Positions 53,973 to 63,179 of a stretch of 64,000 bases of DNA are shown piece after piece (the stretch's first letter is position 1; each line of letters starts with the position of its first letter). Both the position numbers and the translations under genes were made by a program. The notes beneath the pieces are model-generated. The model was not told the origin of the DNA. It did not search any database and was given only the letters and a program-made list of their open reading frames with translations. Source of the DNA: Legionella hackeliae (GTDB lineage Bacteria; Pseudomonadota; Gammaproteobacteria; Legionellales; Legionellaceae); the NCBI RefSeq assembly GCF_000953655.1, contig NZ_LN681225.1, forward strand, positions 884,001 through 948,000. Reading direction: 5' to 3'.

Positions 53973-55262
53973 ATGGCAGTGGAATCAGAAGAATTACGTG
54001 TTATCCAGGAACTATCCGGTCGTCTCGTTGAGGCGCAGCGAACCATCCGTATTTTGGATAGTATTAAGTGGGATGATACAATTAAACAGGATTTTTTTGC
54101 CAAAAAAGGACAATCCCTGCCAAAGATTGATAGAGATTATTATCTTGGTAAACCTTTGCCATTTAATGCTACTGAAAAGCAAGAAGAGTTTCGTTTACTT
54201 ATTCGGGATGCACAAAACCAACTTGGACAATATTCACCGGTTACCCGGTTAATCAAACGTCAGTGTGAAGAGTATTCCCGCGCGGTTCAAATGTTGGATG
54301 TTCGAGGCACTCCGGCATTTTGTGAACTGGCAATGGAGCTTTACGGTAGTCCGAATGATGCATTCTATTCTGGTGGGCCACGATTATCGGAGTTAGGTAC
54401 ATCCTTGTTTGATGTGTTAACAGCGCTCGAAGTTCAACTTAAATCCGAAGCTGATTTAAAGAGACATACGCCACAACAAGCACAAGAGCTGTTACAGGAA
54501 CGTTTGAGTCAATTTTTTGATCAACATCCAGGTAAAGTGACGGTAATGGTAAGTGATGATATGGTCGCGGATGCTTCTGCGGGAGCAGATACCATCAAAT
54601 TGAGTCAGCAGGCGATGTTTAGCGATCGTGATTTGAAGTACCTTGAAGTTCATGAGGGGTGGGTTCACGTTGGTACTACTTTAAATGGTGGCAGCCAACC
54701 TTATTGCTTTTTTCTTGGTAAAGGCTCTCCCTCAAGTAGTGTTATCCAGGAAGGTTTGGCAGTTATTACTGAAATTGTCACTTTTTCGTCTTACCCTGCA
54801 CGTGTACGAAAAATTACTAATCGGGTTATCGCATTGGATAAGGTCAGACAAGGGGCGAATTTTATTGATATCTACCGCTACTTTATCGAATGTGGCTTAA
54901 CCGAAGAGGATAGCTACAACCATACTGTGCGCGTATTTCGCGGAAGTACTCCGGAAGGTGGCCCATTTACCAAAGATTTATCCTATGCAAAAGGATTTCT
55001 TTTAATCTACAATTATATGCGCTTCGCCATAAGTCAGCGTCGAATCGATTCTATTCCCTTACTTTTTACCGGTAAACTCATTCTTGATGATTTACCCTTA
55101 CTTTTAGAGTTGAAAGAGCGCGGTTTATTAATTCCTCCTGTGTACTTACCTCCACCGTTTAAAGATTTAGCCGCCTTAAGTGCGTGGATGAGCTTTTCAC
55201 TTTTTTTGAATAAATTTAGTCTAAATGAAATCCAAAAGAACTTTCGCTTCTTATTAATATAG
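53973..55262 (+). CDS. QEGLA/DUF1704 family putative metallopeptidase
   Basis: The 429-residue protein belongs to the flavohaemoglobin-modulating QEGLA-motif family (DUF1704), now linked to tyrosine carboxypeptidases (MATCAP/TMCP in animals). The zinc site is visible as LEVHEGWVHVGTTLNG (HExxxH, H227 and H231) with SVIQEGLAVITEIV (QEGLA, about residues 259-263) supplying a third ligand. It is soluble. Bacterial substrates are unknown. The gene is 19 bp after the small lipoprotein and close to the next. Confidence 0.85.
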   Translation: MAVESEELRVIQELSGRLVEAQRTIRILDSIKWDDTIKQDFFAKKGQSLPKIDRDYYLGKPLPFNATEKQEEFRLLIRDAQNQLGQYSPVTRLIKRQCEEYSRAVQMLDVRGTPAFCELAMELYGSPNDAFYSGGPRLSELGTSLFDVLTALEVQLKSEADLKRHTPQQAQELLQERLSQFFDQHPGKVTVMVSDDMVADASAGADTIKLSQQAMFSDRDLKYLEVHEGWVHVGTTLNGGSQPYCFFLGKGSPSSSVIQEGLAVITEIVTFSSYPARVRKITNRVIALDKVRQGANFIDIYRYFIECGLTEEDSYNHTVRVFRGSTPEGGPFTKDLSYAKGFLLIYNYMRFAISQRRIDSIPLLFTGKLILDDLPLLLELKERGLLIPPVYLPPPFKDLAALSAWMSFSLFLNKFSLNEIQKNFRFLLI

Positions 55263-55307
55263 CGACTACCATTTAGAAAGATGCATTCGAGCTTAGGGAG
55301 AAGAATA

Positions 55308-56243
55308 ATGGGACTATTAATTGATGGTCATTGGCATGATCAATGGTATGACACCTCTAAAACGGGAGGGACTTTTAAACGAGAACCTACGCATTTTAGA
55401 AACACCATCAAAAATGAAACAAATGCACCGTTTCTTCCTGAAAAAGATCGATATCACTTATACGTATCCCTGGCTTGCCCATGGGCACATCGCACATTAA
55501 TCTTTAGAAAGCTTAAAAAACTGGAGCACTATATCGAGATCTCTATTGTGCATCCCCATATGCTTGAAAATGGTTGGGAGTTCAAAGTAGAGATGGGGGC
55601 AACAGGCGATAATCTGTATGGTTTGAATTATTTGTATGAAATTTATACCAAGGCGGATGAGCAATATACAGGACGAGTCACGGTTCCTGTTTTATGGGAT
55701 AAAAAAGAGAAAACAATTGTCAACAACGAATCTGCAGAAATTATCCGTCAATTTAATCATGCATTTAATGATCTAACTGGTGACAAACAAGATTTTTACC
55801 CTGAATTTTTGCATTCGGAGATTGATGCGATTAACGATAAAATTTACAACACAGTGAATAACGGGGTGTATAAATGTGGTTTTGCGACCACACAAGAAGC
55901 CTATGAAAAGGCTTATAACGAATTATTTGCAACACTCGATGAATTAGAAATTCATTTAAGTAAGCATGAATATTTGGTAGGCGATGTACTTACAGAGGCA
56001 GATTGGCGATTATTTACGACGTTAATTCGTTTTGATGCAGTTTACTACAGTCATTTTAAAACAAACCGGCAACGCATTAGTGATTATCCAGCGTTACAGG
56101 CCTTTTTAAAAAAGTTATATTATTATCCAGGTATTCGGGAAACAGTGAACTTTCTACATATTAAGCAGCATTATTATTTCAGTCATAAAACAATTAATCC
56201 TACCCAAATTGTTCCTCTAGGGCCTAGACTGGTTTTCGATTAA
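55308..56243 (+). CDS. Glutathionyl-hydroquinone reductase (Xi-class GST, YqjG-like)
   Basis: The ATG at 55308 has GGGAG about 7 nt upstream and gives 311 residues. The thioredoxin-like domain has SLACPWAHRTLIFRKLKKL, with the catalytic cysteine (Cys57) of the CPWAHR motif. VPVLWDKKEKTIVNNESAEI and the C-terminal helical domain (LVGDVLTEADWRLFTTLIRF) are typical of the ECM4/YqjG family. It reduces glutathionyl-hydroquinones. A longer start at 55281 has a poor ribosome-binding site. Confidence 0.93.
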   Translation: MGLLIDGHWHDQWYDTSKTGGTFKREPTHFRNTIKNETNAPFLPEKDRYHLYVSLACPWAHRTLIFRKLKKLEHYIEISIVHPHMLENGWEFKVEMGATGDNLYGLNYLYEIYTKADEQYTGRVTVPVLWDKKEKTIVNNESAEIIRQFNHAFNDLTGDKQDFYPEFLHSEIDAINDKIYNTVNNGVYKCGFATTQEAYEKAYNELFATLDELEIHLSKHEYLVGDVLTEADWRLFTTLIRFDAVYYSHFKTNRQRISDYPALQAFLKKLYYYPGIRETVNFLHIKQHYYFSHKTINPTQIVPLGPRLVFD

Positions 56244-56349
56244 AGTTATGAGCAATGTTCAGTTCATAAAATTCAGACTTACCCTAGCCGATTATGGGGT
56301 ATTTATGATTTAATAAGCTCATTATTTAATTACGTAAAGAAGGGGTAAC

Positions 56350-56685
56350 ATGACTTTTGTTGTTACTGAACAATGCATTAAATGCAAATATACAGATTGC
56401 GTTGAAGTATGTCCTGTTGACTGTTTTTATGAAGGACCTAATTTTTTAGTTATTCATCCCGATGAATGTATTGATTGCGCGCTTTGTGAACCAGAATGTC
56501 CGGTCGAGGCGATTGTTTCTGAGGATGACCTCACTGAAGAGCAAAAGCAATTCCAGGCTTTAAATGCTGAGTTAGCCAAAACATGGCCAAATATCACGGC
56601 TAAAAAAGAAGCTCCTGAGGATGCAAAGTCCTGGGAAGGCGTTGAAGATAAAATTCAATATCTCGAAAAAGAGTGGAAGAAATAA
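56350..56685 (+). CDS. fdxA: 7Fe ferredoxin FdxA
   Basis: The 111-residue ferredoxin carries one 3Fe-4S and one 4Fe-4S cluster. N-terminal cysteines are in [20 protein letters not shown], and the second set in [18 protein letters not shown]. The 3Fe cluster is expected because one ligand position of the first motif is changed from the 2x4Fe pattern. The C-terminal extension ([20 protein letters not shown]) is usual for FdxA. It is a small soluble electron carrier. The AGGGGTAAC ribosome-binding site fits. The stop overlaps the helicase start (TAATG). Confidence 0.95.
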   Translation: MTFVVTEQCIKCKYTDCVEVCPVDCFYEGPNFLVIHPDECIDCALCEPECPVEAIVSEDDLTEEQKQFQALNAELAKTWPNITAKKEAPEDAKSWEGVEDKIQYLEKEWKK

Positions 56686-58643
56686 TGTCGCTCGCTGACG
56701 ATGCAGTTATGCATTGTCAGCGTGTATTAGGAGAGAAAGGTCGGCTTTCAACTGCCATTCCTGGTTTTGTTGCACGCGCACCGCAAATCACATTAGCTAC
56801 CGCTATTGCAAAAGCCATTACAGAAAAAACGATCTTGGTTGCTGAAGCAGGTACAGGAACAGGAAAAACGTTTGCCTATCTTATACCGGCTCTTTTAAGT
56901 AAAAAGAAAACACTCATTTCAACTGCAACAAAAACGTTGCAAGATCAATTGTTTCAAAAAGATCTCCCCATGCTTATTCGAGCACTTGGTCTTTCAGTGC
57001 GCTTGCAAAATCTCAAAGGGCGAGCGAATTATCTGTGTCGTTATCGCATCGAGTTACATGCTCAGGAAGGTCGGTTTGTAAATCCTCAAGCCATGCATGA
57101 ATTATTACATATCCGCGAAAGGCTAGCGCAACTCACTGAGGGAGAGCGCTCTGAGTTGCCTGAAATTCAAGAAGATTCATCCGCATGGCCTTATGTAACC
57201 TCAACTACTGACAATTGCCTAGGTAGTGATTGTGAATACCATGAAACGTGCTTTTTAATGAAAGCACGCAAACGAGCGCTTGATGCTGATATTGTCGTTA
57301 TTAATCACCATTTATTTTTTGCTGACTCCCGTTTAAAAGAGGATGGTTTCGGTGAGCTATTACCGGATATTGACTCCGTTATCTTTGACGAAGCTCACCA
57401 ATTGGCTGAAATTGCTGCTAATTTTCATGGGGAGCGGGTAGGTACACGTCAAATTCGTGAGTTACTTGATGACTTAATACGTGAGTGGCCTGTGCTTGAT
57501 TTAGTCAACCAACCTTTGAAAGAATTAAGCTTAAAAGCAGATCAGATTGTTGATCAACTGTGTTTGGCGTTACCTACTCATGAAGAGCGTATAGCCTGGG
57601 ATATATTAGAGCGAAACAAAGCCTTTATCCATGCATGGGAAGCATTATTGGCGTTGGTAGATAGTGTCCTAAATTGTATAAACGATGCTGATTTTGAAAA
57701 GACACCTGGATTTACGCGTTGTTTTAAGCGATTGGAAGATTTAAAACGAGGTCTATTATATTTTACAAAAACTGACACCGTACAAATTCGATGGCTGGAG
57801 CGTTTTAAACATAGTCTTGTTTTTCAAGCTACACCTTTTGATATCGCAGACTCGTTTAATACCATGCTAATGAGAGAGTCACGGGCTTATATTTTTACGT
57901 CTGCAACGTTAACAATGGCGTCTTCCTTTGATTGTTTTTTAAAACCCCTTGGAATAAAAAATGCTCATACTTTAATGTTGACAAGCCCTTTTAATTATCA
58001 GGAACAAGCGTTACTTTACTTGCCACGTGAGTTACCTGATCCTAAAGATGCACGCTATTATGACGTCTTATTGGATAAAGCATTACCTGTAATTAATGCG
58101 TGTGGAGGGCGTTGTTTCTTTTTGTTTACAAGCCATAAGGCCTTGAAACTGGTTGCTCAAAGGCTGGTCAATACATTAAAATACCCGCTTTTAATCCAAG
58201 GCGAAGAAGCTAAACCCATATTATTGGCACGTTTTCGGCAATTGGGAAATGCGGTACTTTTAGGCACTGCAACCTTTTGGGAAGGTGTTGACGTGAAAGG
58301 GGAGGCTTTATCTTGTGTTATTATTGATAAATTACCCTTTGCCAGTCCGGTTGATCCTCTCGTTCGTGGAAAAATGGCTTATTTTAAATCGCAAGGGCTG
58401 TCGGGTTTTGATGAATTGGCCCTCCCCAACGCCGTATTGGCTTTAAAACAAGGGGTCGGACGTCTGATTCGGGATGTTACCGATCGAGGCGTATTAATGA
58501 TTGCTGACCCTCGATTAACAGGAAGAGATTATGGTCGTCTGATTTTTGCGAGTTTACCTACATTACGTAAAACTCGTGAAGAACTGACGGTACTCACTTT
58601 TATAAATGAATTGGCTTTAAAAAATGAACCTGCTAGCCATTGA
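56685..58643 (+). CDS. yoaA: ATP-dependent DNA helicase, DinG/YoaA family
   Basis: The 652-residue XPD-like 5'-3' helicase starts in the TAATG overlap with fdxA. Walker A is EAGTGTGKTFAYL near residue 52, and DEAH appears as VIFDEAHQLAEIA. Between them, NCLGSDCEYHETCFLMKARK holds the four-cysteine Fe-S cluster. Motif VI is ALKQGVGRLIRDVTDRGVLM, and TATFWEGVDVKGEALSCVII is the typical motif V region. YoaA in E. coli works with HolC in repair of replication forks. The stop overlaps tsaB by 20 nt. Confidence 0.93.
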   Translation: MSLADDAVMHCQRVLGEKGRLSTAIPGFVARAPQITLATAIAKAITEKTILVAEAGTGTGKTFAYLIPALLSKKKTLISTATKTLQDQLFQKDLPMLIRALGLSVRLQNLKGRANYLCRYRIELHAQEGRFVNPQAMHELLHIRERLAQLTEGERSELPEIQEDSSAWPYVTSTTDNCLGSDCEYHETCFLMKARKRALDADIVVINHHLFFADSRLKEDGFGELLPDIDSVIFDEAHQLAEIAANFHGERVGTRQIRELLDDLIREWPVLDLVNQPLKELSLKADQIVDQLCLALPTHEERIAWDILERNKAFIHAWEALLALVDSVLNCINDADFEKTPGFTRCFKRLEDLKRGLLYFTKTDTVQIRWLERFKHSLVFQATPFDIADSFNTMLMRESRAYIFTSATLTMASSFDCFLKPLGIKNAHTLMLTSPFNYQEQALLYLPRELPDPKDARYYDVLLDKALPVINACGGRCFFLFTSHKALKLVAQRLVNTLKYPLLIQGEEAKPILLARFRQLGNAVLLGTATFWEGVDVKGEALSCVIIDKLPFASPVDPLVRGKMAYFKSQGLSGFDELALPNAVLALKQGVGRLIRDVTDRGVLMIADPRLTGRDYGRLIFASLPTLRKTREELTVLTFINELALKNEPASH

Positions 58644-59295
58644 TACATCAACAAGCTGTGCCTCTGTTGCATTATGCATAAATGGGAATGTAAGAAGTAA
58701 AGAACAAGGTGCCCAGCGCCAACATGCTCAATTACTCCTTCCCATGATTGACCAACTATTGGTAGACGCTGGATATCAGTTAAATCAGCTTGATGGTATT
58801 GTGTATGGCAGGGGGCCTGGAAGTTTTACAGGTCTTCGTATTGCATGCAGCATAGCCAAAGGCTTAGCCTATGCGCATGATCTTCCTTTGTTTCCAGTGA
58901 GTAGTCTTGCGGCCATTGCTGATGAAGCCTGTCATCAACATCAGATGGCTGAAAAAGTTGAAGTCCTGGCGATGATTGATGCCCGCATGAATCAAGTCTA
59001 TTGGGCTTGTTATGCAAATAAACAATGGGATGCAGAGGAATTCGTTTCAGATATGTCTGCATTGAACTTGTCATCAAGCTCGTCTTTAATGATAGCGGGT
59101 ATAGGATACGAACCTTACCTTAAAGACCTTCCTCAGAGTATTCAATCACGAGTTATTCAACAAGTTGTTGTTTATCCCCATGCTCAAACGATGCTTCGTC
59201 TAGCGTTAAATGGTACTATAAAAGCCATTACAGCTGCCGAGGCAGTTCCTGTTTATGTGCGCAATCAAATAACACAAGGAGATACTCGTGGATAA
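58624..59295 (+). CDS. tsaB: tRNA threonylcarbamoyladenosine biosynthesis protein TsaB
   Basis: The 223-residue ASKHA-fold protein is part of the TsaBDE complex that makes t6A37 in ANN-decoding tRNAs. [19 protein letters not shown], then [25 protein letters not shown] (the conserved TsaB motif), and [17 protein letters not shown] are diagnostic. It is the non-catalytic scaffold partner of TsaD. The start overlaps the helicase gene and the end overlaps the ycaR start, which suggests translational coupling. Confidence 0.95.
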   Translation: MNLLAIDTSTSCASVALCINGNVRSKEQGAQRQHAQLLLPMIDQLLVDAGYQLNQLDGIVYGRGPGSFTGLRIACSIAKGLAYAHDLPLFPVSSLAAIADEACHQHQMAEKVEVLAMIDARMNQVYWACYANKQWDAEEFVSDMSALNLSSSSSLMIAGIGYEPYLKDLPQSIQSRVIQQVVVYPHAQTMLRLALNGTIKAITAAEAVPVYVRNQITQGDTRG

Positions 59296-59467
59296 GCGCT
59301 TGCTCGAAATTCTGGTTTGTCCGCTTTGCAAAGGTAAATTAATTTTTAAAGAAAATGAGCTAATCTGTAGATTTGATCGGCTGGCTTACCCCATTCGCGA
59401 CGGTATACCAGTGATGCTTGAACAAGAAGCTCGTTTAATTCCTTTAGAGGAAAAAGAACAATTATGA
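59288..59467 (+). CDS. ycaR: YcaR/Trm112-family small protein
   Basis: A 59-residue protein starts at GTG 59288 with GGAG 6 nt upstream, overlapping tsaB by 8 nt and kdsB by 4 nt (ATGA). The product is [20 protein letters not shown] (Met in place of the first Val) followed by [20 protein letters not shown], the standard YcaR/Trm112 zinc-ribbon-like pattern with one CxxC. In enterobacteria ycaR lies directly before kdsB, as here. Its role is uncertain; Trm112 proteins activate methyltransferases. Confidence 0.93.
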   Translation: MDKRLLEILVCPLCKGKLIFKENELICRFDRLAYPIRDGIPVMLEQEARLIPLEEKEQL

Positions 59468-60207
59468 CGCATGCATTCCATGTAATTATTCCAGCTCGAT
59501 ACCAATCAACGCGTTTGCCTGGCAAGTTAATGATGGAGATAGATGGACTTACCGTGATTCAGCGTGTGTATCAACAAGCGCTTAAAGCAAACCCCACCTC
59601 GATTATTATTGCTACTGACAATTTAATTATTGCCGAACATGCTGAAAGTTTTGGGGCTACGGTTCAAATGACGGCGGTGCACCATCAAACCGGAACGGAT
59701 AGAATTGCAGAAGTAGTGGCCTCAGTTCCATTTGCTTCAGACGATATTATTGTAAATGTGCAAGGAGATGAGCCATTTATTGCGCCTCAACTTATATCAC
59801 AAGTTGCAGAAAGCCTCTCTATCTCACAAACGCCTATGGCCACTTTATGTTGGCCTCTGGAAAGCTATCAACAACTTAACAATCCTAATATTGTTAAGGT
59901 AGTTCGTGATTGCTGGAATAACGCGCTTTATTTTTCAAGAAGTGCAATTCCTGCTAATCGTGATGAGCCTGAGAATATCAAACAGGTTTTTCGTCATATT
60001 GGTTTGTATGCTTATCGCGCATCATTCTTACTGGATTTTGTAAAATGGCCCGTCTGTGCCCTTGAGGCATCGGAAGCATTAGAGCAATTAAGAGTATTGT
60101 GGGCTGGACACAAAATCAGAGTAGAGCAAGCTTGCACACAACCGTTACAGGATATAAATACCCAGGAAGATCTGCTTTTAGCGCGCCAACTTCTCTCTTC
60201 TGTCTAA
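59464..60207 (+). CDS. kdsB: CMP-KDO synthetase KdsB (3-deoxy-manno-octulosonate cytidylyltransferase)
   Basis: The 247-residue enzyme activates KDO for lipopolysaccharide core synthesis. [20 protein letters not shown] is the nucleotide-binding start, and [29 protein letters not shown] carries the metal-binding aspartate. [20 protein letters not shown] is also conserved. It overlaps the ycaR gene by 4 nt at its start and the convergent 940-residue gene by 4 nt at its end, so no terminator fits between the two convergent genes. Confidence 0.97.
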   Translation: MTHAFHVIIPARYQSTRLPGKLMMEIDGLTVIQRVYQQALKANPTSIIIATDNLIIAEHAESFGATVQMTAVHHQTGTDRIAEVVASVPFASDDIIVNVQGDEPFIAPQLISQVAESLSISQTPMATLCWPLESYQQLNNPNIVKVVRDCWNNALYFSRSAIPANRDEPENIKQVFRHIGLYAYRASFLLDFVKWPVCALEASEALEQLRVLWAGHKIRVEQACTQPLQDINTQEDLLLARQLLSSV

Positions 60208-63026
60208 GCAGTTACAGGTGTTAAAGATTTTAATACTTCGTATACTTCATTACCTGCTTTTACTAATGTATGTTCAGTTTGGCAAGCACCTAAAGTCACG
60301 AAGAAGCGATGCCGTGTAGTTTCACTGGGTTTAAGATAGTTGATGACTCGATGGCTAATTGCTTGTAGTGAACGCAAAATATGAGTTCGAATCCACTGAA
60401 TAAGCGCTGACCGTTTTGCATTAGAAAGAGTTTCCATGTGGCTATTATCGAGATGCATTTCCACCTTCTTAGTAAGTTCATCTAGATAGGTAGCATCAGA
60501 GCAAAATAAGTTTTTATTGATATATTGATTATTAAGTTGTTCGAATTCGCGGTGCATAGAAAGGAGAACAAACAATCGAGAATCAATTTTATCTAAAGTG
60601 CCTTTTTGCCAGTCGTTATGAATATCAAAATTATCATGAGTAATCGACGCATAAACCTGTTGTAGTTCTGGATTATCAGGATGTTGAGTGAGTGCGGCCG
60701 GAGTATATTCTTTGAGGATACGTAAAAATTCTTCACTTAACGTCTCAAGTGCTGTTATTGAGGTTTGATAAGCGGGTGATTGTAAGCGCCGCTCTATTTC
60801 CAGGGCTTTATCACGAGTTTGATTGCGTTGTTTAATCTGTTCTTGTACCACATTAAATATGTCTTCTAACCTTTTTACCCAATCTTTCAAATCTTTACCA
60901 CGAGTGGCATCCAAGGCATGGTAAAGAGCAGTTAATTTTTGAAAAGCGTCAGAAGCATCTTTCTCCTTTTCTTGAACACTTGCCTTAAAAGGGTTATTGT
61001 CAGTAAGGGGAGTAGACAAAGGACTATGAAACTCTTGTGTAATAGTAGTTAAATGTTTAGAAAGTTTCTCTTTAAAAACAATCTTTGAGCGAGTGATAAT
61101 ATCACTTAACTGTAGTAGAAAATTGTTTTTACTAAGTAATAAACTCTCGAGAGGTAAGCTCGATTGTTGAAGACTCAAGAGAAATGCCTGAGGCGAATTT
61201 AATTGATCAGCTATTTTCGTGTTAATAGCATCCTGGTCAAATTCCTCATATTCATATTGAATTTCTAATGCTGTCTGGGTATCAATGAGTGCTTCTTTGA
61301 GCTCAAGGCCTATTGTTTCTTTTTGAGCATTGTAGGCTTCATTTAGAGAGCGAATATCTTTTAGGGTAGAGTTTTTTAGGTCTTTAAAACGTGTTGCTAA
61401 CTGATCAAATTTTTCGAAATCATTTTTCACACCTGCATTAATTTCATGCAATAAACCCACTATCTGTTGCAAACTATCCCAATCCAATTTTTCATTCTTG
61501 GGGATAGAGAGAAATTTTTCTTTGAGGGAATTCATCATCGCAAGCTGATGTGTTTCCTTTTCATCAAATTGCTTTAAAAATTTTGTAAGCTCTTTCTCTA
61601 ACGATTGTAAATTTTTTCTTGTTTCTTTGGCTTTTTTATCTACTGCCGATGGCGAAAATAAAAAAAACAGGTCTAAACTCCTTTGTAATTTAGGCAATAA
61701 ATCTAACGTGATTTCTTCCAAAATACGTCTTTGATTATCGTGAATAGTTGTGCTTTGCTTTTCTATAGAATCAGTTAAAGAAACATAATCTTTAATGATA
61801 TGAATAGGAAAGGTCTCTATTTTACTGATGAAATGTTGCATAACAGCAAATTGATTTTCTAAGGTTGCTCTGTCTTTGCTGAATTGACCTGTAAATAAAT
61901 CTTTTAACAGACGTTGAATAACATCTTCTTCCAATGGTTTAGTAGTGACAATGAAGTTGAAAAAACCAGTTTTTTCACCTAAATGCTGCAAGCATTTTAT
62001 TCTGAATTCTTCGACAGCATCTTGATTAATTGGTAAATTTTTTGATTTTAATTCGCGGTAGATTGCTTCAATAAACATCACTAAATTTACTTTACAGTAT
62101 TGCCATTCGGTATTCGTTCTATTTGTTGCTGAAATGGCTGAAAGGCTTTTTAGAAAAGTTTCTATCGTGTTAAGAAGTGTTAACTGCGCATTCACGAGAT
62201 TTTCAGTTAATTCTGTAGTATCCATTGTTGTGAATGTGAGTTTTGTATATCGAGCCCATATGTTGGCATGAAGATTAGTTAATTCTTGATAGTTTGTTTC
62301 TAAGTTATGCGTGGCATTTTTAAGTTCTTTAACTAAAATTTCATGGTAGCCTACTTCATGAATGCAATTCCTTACTCTCTTTTGTGTTTCTGAAAGTACT
62401 CGTTGTGAAAAGTCAGTCTTCTCTTTAAATAAGCCAAGTAATGGATGCAACACATAATCTTGTTGATGGGTATTATCCATCAGAGGAAGAGTGAACGTCT
62501 TTTCAAATCTCTTTAAGCCCACTAAATAATCATTAATTTTTTCTTGAAGTGATGCGGGTGGAGGCGGAAATGAATCGTCGATGATTATTGGATGTTTATT
62601 TTTTCTCTTGGTTTTCGACGGATTATTTGATGCGGATGTTGTTTGCTGCATATTAGTTGAAGATGTTTCTTTAGTGGTTAGCGCTTTAAATTGACGCACA
62701 TATTGGGTTAAGTCTGATAAAGGCTGAGCATTATTTTCCAATACTGATAATTTTAGCTTCAAGTCTTCAGCTATCGACTGTTGACTGACTGCTTCGCGTA
62801 ATATTTTGATAGTCTCTTTGAAAAGCAGAAGTTCGAGATTAGTGAGTTCTTCAGGGGTTGTTTGCAAAAACTCAGGACTTAAGGCGGATAGTTTAGCAGT
62901 GAAAGAGGAAATTCTAGATTGTAAATCCTCAACTAGCAGAGAAAAAACAGGCATTGTTTGCAACTCATGAACTAGGTTCTGGATTTGCTCTAGTCGAAAT
63001 TGAATAATCTCGTGGTCTCGCCCCAT
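60204..63026 (-). CDS. Large coiled-coil protein with PmrA box, candidate Dot/Icm effector
   Basis: The 940-residue soluble protein is almost entirely helical. Heptad-like stretches (EIIQFRLEQIQNLVHELQTM near the start, LENQFAVMQHFISKIETFPI, NLQSLEKELTKFLKQFDEKE, VLHEINAGVKNDFEKFDQLA-like sequence) predict long coiled coils. A low-complexity linker lies at residues about 125-155 (SSTNMQQTTSASNNPSKTKR). No catalytic motif or membrane segment was seen. The ATG has a weak AGAGGTAG site upstream. A perfect PmrA box lies about 55-70 nt before the start. Coiled-coil effectors of this size are common in Legionella, so translocation is likely but unproved. Confidence 0.75.
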   Translation of the reverse strand: MGRDHEIIQFRLEQIQNLVHELQTMPVFSLLVEDLQSRISSFTAKLSALSPEFLQTTPEELTNLELLLFKETIKILREAVSQQSIAEDLKLKLSVLENNAQPLSDLTQYVRQFKALTTKETSSTNMQQTTSASNNPSKTKRKNKHPIIIDDSFPPPPASLQEKINDYLVGLKRFEKTFTLPLMDNTHQQDYVLHPLLGLFKEKTDFSQRVLSETQKRVRNCIHEVGYHEILVKELKNATHNLETNYQELTNLHANIWARYTKLTFTTMDTTELTENLVNAQLTLLNTIETFLKSLSAISATNRTNTEWQYCKVNLVMFIEAIYRELKSKNLPINQDAVEEFRIKCLQHLGEKTGFFNFIVTTKPLEEDVIQRLLKDLFTGQFSKDRATLENQFAVMQHFISKIETFPIHIIKDYVSLTDSIEKQSTTIHDNQRRILEEITLDLLPKLQRSLDLFFLFSPSAVDKKAKETRKNLQSLEKELTKFLKQFDEKETHQLAMMNSLKEKFLSIPKNEKLDWDSLQQIVGLLHEINAGVKNDFEKFDQLATRFKDLKNSTLKDIRSLNEAYNAQKETIGLELKEALIDTQTALEIQYEYEEFDQDAINTKIADQLNSPQAFLLSLQQSSLPLESLLLSKNNFLLQLSDIITRSKIVFKEKLSKHLTTITQEFHSPLSTPLTDNNPFKASVQEKEKDASDAFQKLTALYHALDATRGKDLKDWVKRLEDIFNVVQEQIKQRNQTRDKALEIERRLQSPAYQTSITALETLSEEFLRILKEYTPAALTQHPDNPELQQVYASITHDNFDIHNDWQKGTLDKIDSRLFVLLSMHREFEQLNNQYINKNLFCSDATYLDELTKKVEMHLDNSHMETLSNAKRSALIQWIRTHILRSLQAISHRVINYLKPSETTRHRFFVTLGACQTEHTLVKAGNEVYEVLKSLTPVTA

Positions 63027-63063
63027 TTCAACTACCTCTACACAGGCCGTTTAAAATGTGACT

Positions 63064-63096
63064 ACCTTAGCACCACAAGCTTAAGAAAATCTTAAA
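63064..63096 (-). promoter_or_regulatory. PmrA-box promoter
   Basis: On the minus strand, TTTAAGATTTTCTTAAG (63080-63096) matches yTTAAkATTnnyTTAAk at every defined position. A -10-like TAAGGT (63064-63069) lies exactly 10 nt downstream, as for the boxes at 22884 and 40363. Confidence 0.8.
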
Positions 63097-63179
63097 GAAA
63101 TGTTTCAAAAGAGAAAATTTTTTAAAGTTGACATTGATTTATTGAGCCAGTAAAAAGAGACGAAGTTATAAACTCAAGG

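Noticed and set aside
56244-56349. Possible riboswitch or small RNA before fdxA
   Set aside because: No conserved secondary structure was seen; only a normal short leader with a ribosome-binding site.
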